Assembly: GCA_910586875.1 (NCBI GenBank)
Contig: CAJUJI010000012.1
Location: 1 to 31,556 of the forward strand
Reading direction: 5' to 3'
Length of the DNA stretch: 31,556 nucleotides
From: an uncultured Anaerotruncus sp.
GTDB taxonomy: Bacteria > Bacillota > Clostridia > Oscillospirales > Ruminococcaceae
The notes beneath the pieces were generated by a model. That model had not been told where the DNA came from, made no database searches, and was given only the letters and a program-made list of their open reading frames with translations. The first letter of the stretch is position 1. Each line of letters starts with the position of its first letter. The position numbers were made by a program, and so were the translations under genes. Positions 19,399-26,561 of the stretch are shown here, in pieces.

Positions 19399-20589
19399 AT
19401 GACCTCTTACAACAAAAAGTCGGTTGAAGATATCGACGTATCTGGAAAAAAGGCACTCGTCCGCTGTGACTTTAACGTGCCAATGAAGGATGGCGTAATT
19501 ACCTCTGACAAACGTATTATGGCGGCACTGACCACCATCAATTACCTGTTGCAGCATGGTGCAGCAGTGATTCTCTGCTCACACCTGGGCCGTCCCAAAG
19601 GTGAGTTCAAGCCTGAATTTTCGCTGGCGCCGGTAGCCGAGCGTCTTTCCAAGGTGCTAGAGCGACCGGTTGCAATGGCAAAGGATGTTGTGGGCGAGGA
19701 TGCCAAAGCGAAGGCTGCGGCACTGCGGCCCGGCGAGGTTCTGATGCTTGAGAACGTTCGGTTTGAGCCAGGCGAGACCAAAAATGATGAAACACTGGCC
19801 AAAGCGTTTGCCGCGCTGGCTGATATTTATGTCAATGACGCGTTCGGCTCCGCCCACCGTGCGCACTCCTCCACAGCAGGCGTTGCTGCATATCTGCCGG
19901 CTGTCTGCGGCTTCTTGATCCAAAAGGAGATCACCGTGATGGGTAAGGCGCTTGCCGATCCGAAGCGTCCGTTTGTGGCGATCCTGGGCGGCGCGAAGGT
20001 CTCCGATAAAATCGGTGTGATCAACAATCTGCTGGAAAAGGTCGATACCCTGATTATCGGCGGCGGAATGTCCTATACCTTCATGAAGGCACAGGGCCAT
20101 TCGATTGGCAACTCGCTGTGCGAGGAGGATAAGCTGGACCTCGCGCGTGAGATGCTGGAAAAGGCGAAAGCAAAGGGCGTCAACCTGCTGCTGCCGGTAG
20201 ACAATCGTGCAGGGGACAAATTTGATGCGAACTGCGCAGTACAACTGGTCAACAGCGACGATATTCCGGATGGCTGGATGGGTATGGACATCGGCCCCGT
20301 CAGTGAGGAGCTGTTCTGCAACGCGATCAAAGGCGCAGGCACAGTTGTCTGGAATGGCCCTATGGGTGTATTCGAGTTTGATCAATTTGCACAAGGCACA
20401 CTGAAGGTTGCAGCTGCGGTTGCAGAAAGCGGAGCGGTCTCCATCATCGGCGGCGGTGATTCGGCAGCAGCGGTCACCAAGCTGGGCTTTGGCGACAAGA
20501 TGACCCACATCTCCACCGGCGGCGGCGCCTCTCTGGAGTTTTTGGAGGGCAAGGACCTTCCGGGTATTGCCGCACTCAATGATCAATAA
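19399..20589 (+). CDS. pgk: Phosphoglycerate kinase
   Basis: This complete 396-residue glycolytic enzyme transfers phosphate from 1,3-bisphosphoglycerate to ADP, forming ATP. Family motifs are present: RCDFNVPMKDGVI, SHLGRPKGEFKPEFSLAPVA, LLENVRF-type LENVRFEPGE, NDAFGSAHRAHSS, AILGGAKVSDKI, DNRAGDKFDAN-type regions, NGPMGVFEFDQF and SIIGGGDSAAAV near the C terminus. The N-terminal domain binds 3-phosphoglycerate and the C-terminal domain binds nucleotide. It heads the pgk-tpiA-gpmI set. The upstream gapA gene is not adjacent. A short hairpin between pgk and tpiA may partly uncouple their expression. Confidence 0.97.
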   Translation: MTSYNKKSVEDIDVSGKKALVRCDFNVPMKDGVITSDKRIMAALTTINYLLQHGAAVILCSHLGRPKGEFKPEFSLAPVAERLSKVLERPVAMAKDVVGEDAKAKAAALRPGEVLMLENVRFEPGETKNDETLAKAFAALADIYVNDAFGSAHRAHSSTAGVAAYLPAVCGFLIQKEITVMGKALADPKRPFVAILGGAKVSDKIGVINNLLEKVDTLIIGGGMSYTFMKAQGHSIGNSLCEEDKLDLAREMLEKAKAKGVNLLLPVDNRAGDKFDANCAVQLVNSDDIPDGWMGMDIGPVSEELFCNAIKGAGTVVWNGPMGVFEFDQFAQGTLKVAAAVAESGAVSIIGGGDSAAAVTKLGFGDKMTHISTGGGASLEFLEGKDLPGIAALNDQ

Positions 20590-20600
20590 AACCAGGAAAG

Positions 20601-20631
20601 GCCAAGCTGCTTGAGGAGTGGCTTGGCTTTT
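20601..20631 (+). terminator. Weak terminator/attenuator between pgk and tpiA
   Basis: GCCAAGC pairs with GCTTGGC (7 bp) over a 13-nt loop, followed by four T. The T run is short, so partial readthrough into tpiA is likely. Confidence 0.5.
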
Positions 20632-20707
20632 GCTGCATCATTGCCGCAGCCTTTCCCGCATCTAAGCGGACAAACGAAGCCTTTGATTATGACAGGAGGA
20701 AATCATC

Positions 20708-21475
20708 ATGAATAAAACCTTACGCAAAGCGATTATCGCAGGAAACTGGAAAATGAACAAAACCCGTCCCGAGGCCAAAGCGCTGATCACCGACTTAATT
20801 GGGCTGGTCAAGGATGCAGACTGCGGTGTTGTCATCTGTGTGCCGTACACCAACCTGGAGACCGCACTGGAGCTGACCGCTGGCACCAACATTGAGGTTG
20901 GCGCTGAAAACTGCCACTGGGCGAAATCTGGCGCATTCACCGGAGAGATCTCCGCGGATATGCTCGCAGAGATGGGTGTAGGCTATGTGGTGATCGGACA
21001 CAGCGAGCGCCGCCAGTATTTTGGCGAAACCGATTTGACCGTCAACCAGCGGGTGCGCGCTGCTCTGGATGCGGGCCTCAAGGTGATCCTCTGCGTAGGC
21101 GAGCTGGAAGCACAGCGCGAGTTCGGTATTACCGAGGAAATCGTAGGAATGCAAACCAAGGTCGCACTGCAAGGTGTATCCGAGCAGGAGCTAAAGCGGA
21201 TCATCATTGCTTATGAGCCGGTCTGGGCGATTGGCACCGGCAAAACAGCGACCTCTGCGCAGGCCAACGAGGTCAACCACTACATCCGCACCGTAGTTGC
21301 AAAGCTGTATAACACCGCGGCAGCAGATGCGCTGACCATCCAGTACGGCGGCTCGATGAACGCGGGCAATGCGGATGAGCTGCTAGCGCAGGAGGATGTT
21401 GACGGCGGTCTAATCGGTGGAGCTTCCCTGAAAGCAGCCGATTTTGCAACGATTGTCAAGGCTGCATCCAAATAA
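20708..21475 (+). CDS. tpiA: Triosephosphate isomerase
   Basis: The 255-residue beta/alpha barrel enzyme interconverts dihydroxyacetone phosphate and glyceraldehyde 3-phosphate. The catalytic Lys is in GNWKMNK, the His in VIGHSERR, and the Glu plus mobile loop in AYEPVWAIGTGKTAT. The phosphate-binding IQYGGSM and GGLIGGASL segments are also intact. ATG 20708 follows CAGGAGGAAATCATC. It lies between pgk and gpmI; the 118-nt gap to pgk holds only the hairpin, while gpmI begins 25 nt after its stop, suggesting these two are co-transcribed. Confidence 0.97.
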   Translation: MNKTLRKAIIAGNWKMNKTRPEAKALITDLIGLVKDADCGVVICVPYTNLETALELTAGTNIEVGAENCHWAKSGAFTGEISADMLAEMGVGYVVIGHSERRQYFGETDLTVNQRVRAALDAGLKVILCVGELEAQREFGITEEIVGMQTKVALQGVSEQELKRIIIAYEPVWAIGTGKTATSAQANEVNHYIRTVVAKLYNTAAADALTIQYGGSMNAGNADELLAQEDVDGGLIGGASLKAADFATIVKAASK

Positions 21476-21500
21476 TCCCCCGAGAAGCTTAGGAGGAAAC

Positions 21501-23021
21501 ATGATGAAAAAACCGATCCTACTGATGGTTCTGGACGGCTTTGGCTGCAACCCATCGTCTTACGGCAATGCGATTGCCACCGCGAAAAAGCCGAATCTCG
21601 ACCGTTTATTTGCCAGCTGGCCGCATACCCAGCTGGCGGCGTCCGGAATGGATGTGGGCCTTCCGAACGGCCAAATGGGTAATTCCGAGGTGGGACACAC
21701 CAATATTGGCGCAGGCCGCATCGTCTACCAGGAGCTAACCCGCATTACAAAATCGATAGAGGATGGCGACTTTTTCCAAAACCCCGCGTTGTCCGCCGCA
21801 ATGGAAAACTGCAAAAAATATAATTCTGCACTGCACCTGATCGGCCTTTGCTCAGACGGCGGCGTGCACAGCCATTCCACCCACCTGCTGGGTGTGGTCC
21901 GGATGGCCAAACAGTTTGGGCTGCATAAAATATACCTCCACGCCTTTTTAGATGGACGTGATACCGCGCCGACCAGTGGGCGGGACTTCATCGCCCAGAT
22001 GGAGAAAGAGATGTGCGCGATGGGCGCCGGACAGGTCGCCTCATTGATCGGGCGTTATTATGCGATGGACCGTGACAATCGCTGGGAGCGTGTCGAGCGC
22101 GCTTATAACCTGCTTGTTCATCGGGAGGGTACCTATAATACCTCGGCCGTTGACGCGCTGGAGAAATCCTACGGCGCAGAAATCACCGATGAGTTTGTAG
22201 AGCCAACCGTCTGCATCAAGGAGGCTGCGGTCTGCGACCATGATTCGATCGTCTCATTTGATTTTCGTCCCGACCGCGTGCGAGAGATCACACGCACCTT
22301 TGTGGACCCTGACTTTAGCGGTTTTGTGCGCAAGGGCGGCAAGAAGGATGTATTCTATGTTTGTATGACCCAGTATGATGCAAACATGCCGAATGTAGAG
22401 GTTGCCTTCAAGCCGGTCTCGCTGAAAAATACCATTGGAGAGTACGTCTCTAACCAAGGCATGACCCAGCTGCGGATTGCGGAAACCGAAAAATATGCGC
22501 ATGTAACCTTTTTCTTTAACGCCGGCATTGAGGAGCCATACCCCGGAGAGGACCGCGCGCTGATCCCATCGCCACAGGTCGCCACCTATGATATGCAGCC
22601 GGAAATGAGCGCCTACCCGGTCACCGATGAGCTGGTCAAGCGGATCGAGAGCGGCAAATATGATATGATAGTCGTCAACTATGCCAACTGCGACATGGTA
22701 GGACATACCGGCTCTTTTGAAGCCGCAGTCAAGGCGGTTGAAGCGGTCGACACCTGTGTCGGACGCGTCACAGAGGCGATTATAAAGGCGGGCGGCGTCG
22801 CACTGATCACCGCCGATCATGGCAATGCCGACAAGATGCTGGAGACCGACGGTTCGGTATTCACCGCACATACCACCAACCCGGTGCCGCTGCTGGTGGT
22901 AGGTCAAAAGGGTTGTTCGCTGCGCAACGGCGGCCGGTTGGCGGACCTCGCCCCTACCATGCTCAAGCTCATGGGGTTGCCGCAGCCGCAGGAGATGACA
23001 GGAAGCAGCATCATCCTGTAA
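21501..23021 (+). CDS. gpmI: 2,3-bisphosphoglycerate-independent phosphoglycerate mutase
   Basis: The 506-residue, Mn-dependent, alkaline-phosphatase-fold enzyme converts 3-phosphoglycerate to 2-phosphoglycerate. Metal ligand Asp12 lies in MVLDGFG, the phospho-Ser62 in MGNSEVGHTNIGAGR, and metal ligands in DGRDTAP, VNYANCDMVGHTG and TADHGNAD. Length is normal. Two start codons are possible: ATG 21501 or ATG 21504; AGGAGG at 21491-21496 suits either. A codon further upstream at 21444 overlaps tpiA and is rejected. Enolase does not follow. A good terminator lies 20 nt after the stop. Confidence 0.96.
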   Translation: MMKKPILLMVLDGFGCNPSSYGNAIATAKKPNLDRLFASWPHTQLAASGMDVGLPNGQMGNSEVGHTNIGAGRIVYQELTRITKSIEDGDFFQNPALSAAMENCKKYNSALHLIGLCSDGGVHSHSTHLLGVVRMAKQFGLHKIYLHAFLDGRDTAPTSGRDFIAQMEKEMCAMGAGQVASLIGRYYAMDRDNRWERVERAYNLLVHREGTYNTSAVDALEKSYGAEITDEFVEPTVCIKEAAVCDHDSIVSFDFRPDRVREITRTFVDPDFSGFVRKGGKKDVFYVCMTQYDANMPNVEVAFKPVSLKNTIGEYVSNQGMTQLRIAETEKYAHVTFFFNAGIEEPYPGEDRALIPSPQVATYDMQPEMSAYPVTDELVKRIESGKYDMIVVNYANCDMVGHTGSFEAAVKAVEAVDTCVGRVTEAIIKAGGVALITADHGNADKMLETDGSVFTAHTTNPVPLLVVGQKGCSLRNGGRLADLAPTMLKLMGLPQPQEMTGSSIIL

Positions 23022-23041
23022 ACACACTGCAAAGGATACAG

Positions 23042-23081
23042 AAAAAGGGTACATGGCAACTAAACCATGCACCCTTTTTTT
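23042..23081 (+). terminator. Terminator after gpmI
   Basis: AAAAAGGGT-A-CATGG pairs with CCATG-C-ACCCTTTTTT across an 8-nt loop. The T run continues to seven bases. It ends the glycolytic transcript. Confidence 0.9.
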
Positions 23082-23125
23082 GATGGTTCCTAGGAACATT
23101 TTTCACAAAAAAGTCAAACAATCTC

Positions 23126-23154
23126 TTGTCATTCTCGAGCAAAAGGGGTATAAT
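23126..23154 (+). promoter_or_regulatory. Promoter of the acidic membrane protein gene
   Basis: TTGTCA (23126-23131) and a perfect TATAAT (23149-23154) have a 17-bp spacer. Transcription would start near 23161, leaving a leader of about 74 nt. Confidence 0.85.
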
Positions 23155-23234
23155 ATAATCGAACAACCTCAAAAGAATCGTATGGATTTTTCAGGGTTAT
23201 TTGCATTTAATATACCAACACAGGAGGGTTTATT

Positions 23235-23516
23235 ATGGGAAAAGGCACCTTTATTGCGCTGGTAGCGCTCCTTGTCGCGCTGGCGGGTACGATTGTGGCT
23301 TTTGCAGCCTATTTCAAGCGCCGCAGCAGTGTCATCTACGACGATTTTGACGAAGACATCGAGGATGACGATGCAGATGACGAGCTGGATTATTACGCAA
23401 CACAGGTTGACGAGGACGAATTTCCAGAGGACGAGCAGCCAGCAGAGGAACCCGAAGCAGCCCCCATCGCACAGGACGAGCAGCCAGAGCAAGACGACAC
23501 TTCCGCTCAAGAATAA
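23235..23516 (+). CDS. Small membrane-anchored acidic protein, function unknown
   Basis: This 93-residue protein has one transmembrane helix at about residues 5-27 (FIALVALLVALAGTIVAFAAY), then KRRSS and a strongly acidic, Pro/Glu-rich tail (DDFDEDIEDDDADDELDYY). The basic residues just after the helix suggest the tail lies in the cytoplasm. I do not recognise a family; low-complexity acidic tails of this kind are common in small Clostridial membrane proteins. It has its own promoter, AGGAGG before ATG 23235, and its own terminator, so it is a monocistronic unit. Confidence 0.8.
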   Translation: MGKGTFIALVALLVALAGTIVAFAAYFKRRSSVIYDDFDEDIEDDDADDELDYYATQVDEDEFPEDEQPAEEPEAAPIAQDEQPEQDDTSAQE

Positions 23517-23534
23517 TCAGAATAGATCATCTCT

Positions 23535-23560
23535 AACCGGCAGGCTTCTGCCGGTTTTTT
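23535..23560 (+). terminator. Terminator of the acidic membrane protein gene
   Basis: AACCGGCAG pairs with CTGCCGGTT over a short loop (GCTT), with a T run to 23560. Confidence 0.9.
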
Positions 23561-23599
23561 GCTGCTTTTCAAGCTTATCTTTCCACCATAAACACATGA

Positions 23600-23629
23600 T
23601 TTTGCCGCCTGCTTTTGCAGGCGGCAAAA
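23600..23629. terminator. Convergent terminator serving serS
   Basis: TTTTGCCGCCTGC pairs perfectly with GCAGGCGGCAAAA (13 bp) over TTTT. The minus-strand reading ends serS with a T run; the plus side can act as a second stop for the small membrane protein gene. Confidence 0.85.
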
Positions 23630-23637
23630 CGAAAGAG

Positions 23638-24915
23638 TCAGCCGATTTGGGTTTTTCCACCCATGTACATCCGCAGCGGTTCCGGAATGCGAATGCTTCC
23701 ATCCGCTTGCAGATTGTTCTCTAGGAATGCAATCAGCATCCGAGGTGGCGCGACCACCGTATTGTTGAGTGTGTGCGGGAAATAGTTGCTGCCCTCACAG
23801 CGCACCCGAATACCCAGCCGGCGCGCCTGTGCGTCGCCAAGATTGGAGCAGCTGCCGACCTCAAAATATTTCTGCTGGCGCGGCGACCAAGCCTCTACAT
23901 CGATGCTCTTAACCTTGAGGTCAGCCAAATCACCAGAGCAGCATTCTAATGTACGAACAGGAATATCCATAGAGCGGAAAAAGTCAACGGTATTCTGGTA
24001 GAGCCTTTCAAACCAAACAGGACTTTCCTCTGGCTTGCAGACAACAACCATCTCCTGCTTTTCAAACTGATGGATGCGGTAAACGCCGCGCTCCTCGATG
24101 CCATGCGCGCCAACCTCCTTGCGGAAGCAGGGGGAATAGCTGGTCAGTGCTTGTGGAAGCTGTTGCTCGTCCAGAATCGTGTCGATGAATTTACCGATCA
24201 TCGAATGCTCGCTGGTGCCGATCAGATAGAGGTCCTCCCCCTCGATTTTATACATCATATTCTCCATCTCGGAAAAGCTCATAACACCGGTTACAACATC
24301 GCTGCGAATCATGAATGGCGGAATGTAGTAGGTGAATCCACGGTCGATCATAAAGTCGCGCGCATAGGAAAGAATCGCCGAATGTAGCCGTGCAATGTCG
24401 CCGCACAGGTAATAAAAGCCGTTGCCACTGGTTTTTCGGGCGCTGTCCAGATCAACGCCATGCAGCCGCTCCATAATATCAATATGGTAGGGTACCTCAA
24501 ATGCAGGAACCACCGGCTCTCCATAGCGCTGGACCTCAACATTTTCGCTGTCGTCCTTGCCAATGGGCACAGATGGGTCGATAATGTTGGGGATCACCAG
24601 CATCCGCTCGCGGATTTCTGCCTCCAATTTCTGTTCCAGCACCTCCAGATCGCTCAGCTCCTGGGCGATGGCAGCAACTTTAGCTTTTGCGGCCTCCGCC
24701 TCCTCCTTGAGGCCCTTGCCCATCAGCCCGCCAATCTCCTTGCTGATGGTTTTGCGCTGGTTGCGCAGTGCATCGCCTTTGGTTTTTGCATCGCGGTAAG
24801 CGCGATCCTTTTCAATGACCTCATCCACCAGCACCAGCTTTTCTTCCTGGAATTTTTTGCGGATGTTCTCTTTTACAAGGTCGGGGTTGTTTCTTAAAAA
24901 TTTGATGTCCAGCAT
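23638..24915 (-). CDS. serS: Seryl-tRNA synthetase
   Basis: The 425-residue class II enzyme charges tRNA-Ser with serine. Residues 1-110 form the long coiled-coil arm that recognises the tRNA extra arm. The catalytic domain holds TSEHSMIGKF, motif 2 FRKEVGAHGIEERGVYRIHQFEKQEM (split by a loop), CSGDLADLKVKSIDVEAW and motif 3 SCSNLGDAQARRLGIRVR. Length is normal. ATG 24915 follows AGGAGG at 8 nt. It is controlled by the T-box leader at 25160-24940. Confidence 0.97.
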   Translation of the reverse strand: MLDIKFLRNNPDLVKENIRKKFQEEKLVLVDEVIEKDRAYRDAKTKGDALRNQRKTISKEIGGLMGKGLKEEAEAAKAKVAAIAQELSDLEVLEQKLEAEIRERMLVIPNIIDPSVPIGKDDSENVEVQRYGEPVVPAFEVPYHIDIMERLHGVDLDSARKTSGNGFYYLCGDIARLHSAILSYARDFMIDRGFTYYIPPFMIRSDVVTGVMSFSEMENMMYKIEGEDLYLIGTSEHSMIGKFIDTILDEQQLPQALTSYSPCFRKEVGAHGIEERGVYRIHQFEKQEMVVVCKPEESPVWFERLYQNTVDFFRSMDIPVRTLECCSGDLADLKVKSIDVEAWSPRQQKYFEVGSCSNLGDAQARRLGIRVRCEGSNYFPHTLNNTVVAPPRMLIAFLENNLQADGSIRIPEPLRMYMGGKTQIG

Positions 24916-24939
24916 AATTGCTCCTCCTTTTTACACAGC

Positions 24940-25160
24940 AAAAAACCTTCCATCCCATAGCCTATGGGACGGAAGGAATCCGCGTTGCCACCCAAATTGC
25001 CGGCAGAATACCAGCCACTCGAACGCACGATAGAGGGTGCGAACCTCCGGCATTTCTCCGGCTGCTCAGAAAATGGAAAGGGAGCCCATCGCCCACCGGT
25101 TTACACCAGCCACCGGTTCTCTGCGCGGTCTTGGGGACCCCTGTTTTCGTCATTGCATCA
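24940..25160 (-). promoter_or_regulatory. Ser-responsive T-box riboswitch leader of serS
   Basis: Minus-strand leader with the T-box sequence GGGTGGCAACGCGG (24993-24980), whose bulge pairs with uncharged tRNA-Ser ends. Stem I carries the typical ACCGGTGGCTGGTG and AAACCGGT distal elements. It is followed by a 14-bp terminator hairpin (24976-24946, one mismatch) and T run (24945-24940). Uncharged tRNA-Ser would stabilise the antiterminator and allow serS expression. The specifier codon is probably a TCC, but I did not resolve its exact position. Confidence 0.9.
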
Positions 25161-25167
25161 TATTGGT

Positions 25168-25196
25168 ATTATATACCCTGTCTCGCACTTTTACAA
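25168..25196 (-). promoter_or_regulatory. serS/T-box promoter
   Basis: On the minus strand TTGTAA (25196-25191) and TATAAT (25173-25168) are 17 bp apart, placing the start near 25161, at the beginning of the T-box leader. Confidence 0.85.
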
Positions 25197-25227
25197 GTGG
25201 TTTGACAGAAAAGTTTTAATCCTGCAA

Positions 25228-26112
25228 TTATTTGCCGATCTTCTCGCCGGAGAGTTTTGCATAATATTTTGCCAATGCACTGTGGTCATCCTGTCCATTG
25301 CCATCCGCGTGTAAAGTCTGCATCATCTCCATCACAGCAGCGGTCAGCGGCAGCGGCGAGCCAACGCCATGTCCGGTTTCCAGTACGTTGTTCAAATCCT
25401 TGATATGCAGATCAATTCTAAACCCAGGTCTAAAATCGCCCTCAATCATCATTGGGACCTTTGCGTTCATAACGGTGGAGCCAGCCAATCCGCCTCTAAT
25501 CGCTTCAAAAACCATCTGCGGATCAACCCCCGCTTTTTTTGCAAGGGTGAACGCCTCTGCACAGGCTGCGATATTACAAGCAACTACAATCTGATTTGCC
25601 AGCTTGGTAGTGTTGCCCGCGCCGATCTCGCCGCAATAAACCGCCGATGCACCCATCGTCAGCAGGATCTCCTTCATCGACTCAAAAACAGCCTTGTTGC
25701 CGCCTACCATAATGGATAGAGTTCCGTCAATTGCCTTTGGTTCGCCGCCCGAAACAGGCGCATCCAGCATCTTGACACCTTTTGCAGCACAAGCCTTTTC
25801 CACCTCTTGCGAGGACAGCGGCGCAATCGAGGACATGTCAATCAGAATGGTCCCCTCTTTTGCGCCCTCAAGGATACCGTTCTCTCCACACACCACCGTT
25901 TTTACATGAGGACTGTTCGGCAGCATGGTAATGATAACAGGGCATTCCTGTGCAACCGCTTTGGAAGAATCCGCAGCCTTTGCGCCCGCAGCCACAACAT
26001 CCTGTACGTTTGCAGCGACCACGTCAAATACCAACAGCTCATGTCCAGCCTTGATTAAATTTTTCGCCATTGGCTTACCCATGATGCCCAGTCCGATAAA
26101 ACCGATTTTCAT
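25228..26112 (-). CDS. garR: NAD(P)-dependent beta-hydroxyacid dehydrogenase (GarR/2-hydroxy-3-oxopropionate reductase-like)
   Basis: This 294-residue member of the 3-hydroxyisobutyrate dehydrogenase family has the Rossmann motif GFIGLGIMGKPMA at residues 4-16, the substrate loop DAPVSGGEPKAIDGTL at 117-132 and the catalytic Lys170 in GAGNTTKLANQ. The pattern best fits tartronate semialdehyde reductase (2-hydroxy-3-oxopropionate reductase), which reduces tartronate semialdehyde to glycerate. Family members overlap in specificity, so the substrate is an inference. It lies upstream of serS on the same strand, with its own intergenic gap of about 115 nt containing the serS promoter. Confidence 0.85.
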   Translation of the reverse strand: MKIGFIGLGIMGKPMAKNLIKAGHELLVFDVVAANVQDVVAAGAKAADSSKAVAQECPVIITMLPNSPHVKTVVCGENGILEGAKEGTILIDMSSIAPLSSQEVEKACAAKGVKMLDAPVSGGEPKAIDGTLSIMVGGNKAVFESMKEILLTMGASAVYCGEIGAGNTTKLANQIVVACNIAACAEAFTLAKKAGVDPQMVFEAIRGGLAGSTVMNAKVPMMIEGDFRPGFRIDLHIKDLNNVLETGHGVGSPLPLTAAVMEMMQTLHADGNGQDDHSALAKYYAKLSGEKIGK

Positions 26113-26239
26113 ACCTCAACATCCTTTCAGTTTGCATAGTCTTCTGCCACCTATAAATTGATTGCTGGCAGGATAAGAATTGCTATTAGTATACCAGAAA
26201 GTTGCAAAAATATAAAGCAATTTCTGCGATTTCAAAGGT

Positions 26240-26480
26240 AGCATCTATAAAAAGTTTCGCCAGCCTTTTCAGATGCTTCCACAAAACAGAGTATAAAAAG
26301 TTTCGCCAGCCTTTTCAAAGGCTGCGGATTCCAAAGGCAGAGCCTTTGGTCGATTGCGCAGCGGCGTAAGTCGCGAAGCAATCGAAACGCAGCTTTTTCG
26401 GTGAAGCGCATTTTTGGGTGAATTGCCGCCTGATCGGGCGGCAAGAGGGGCTTTTTGCAAGAAAAAAAGCCCCTATCCCA
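26240..26480 (-). repeat. Repeat-rich non-coding segment (MITE/REP-like)
   Basis: A 26-bp sequence, TATAAAAAGTTTCGCCAGCC plus TTTTCA, occurs twice (26246-26271 and 26292-26317, period 46 bp). The first copy is flanked by GCATC and GATGC. Further on there are four inverted repeats: CCAAAGGC/GCCTTTGG at 26331-26349, CGATTGC/GCAATCG at 26351-26384, GCCGCC/GGCGGC at 26425-26442, and AGGGGCTTTTT/AAAAAGCCCCT at 26446-26474. No gene is recognised. It resembles a dispersed palindromic repeat cluster. Confidence 0.65.
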
Positions 26481-26515
26481 AATTACCACTCTAAAAATTC
26501 TCACAGATGCTAACA

Positions 26516-26547
26516 AAAAAAGAAAGCCCAAAAGAGCTTTCTTTTTT
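26516..26547. terminator. Terminator downstream of hndD
   Basis: AAAAAAGAAAGC pairs with GCTTTCTTTTTT (12 bp) over an 8-nt loop. It is symmetric enough to work in both directions and ends the minus-strand hydrogenase operon. Confidence 0.85.
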
Positions 26548-26561
26548 GCCGATCACCGCGA

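Noticed and set aside
19657..20586. Long minus-strand reading frame inside pgk
   Set aside because: It lies antisense to a clearly identified, full-length phosphoglycerate kinase and shows no domain of its own.
26232..26531. 99-codon minus-strand reading frame across the repeat cluster
   Set aside because: It is built from the repeated segments and hairpins, has no clear ribosome binding site, and looks like a by-product of the repeats.
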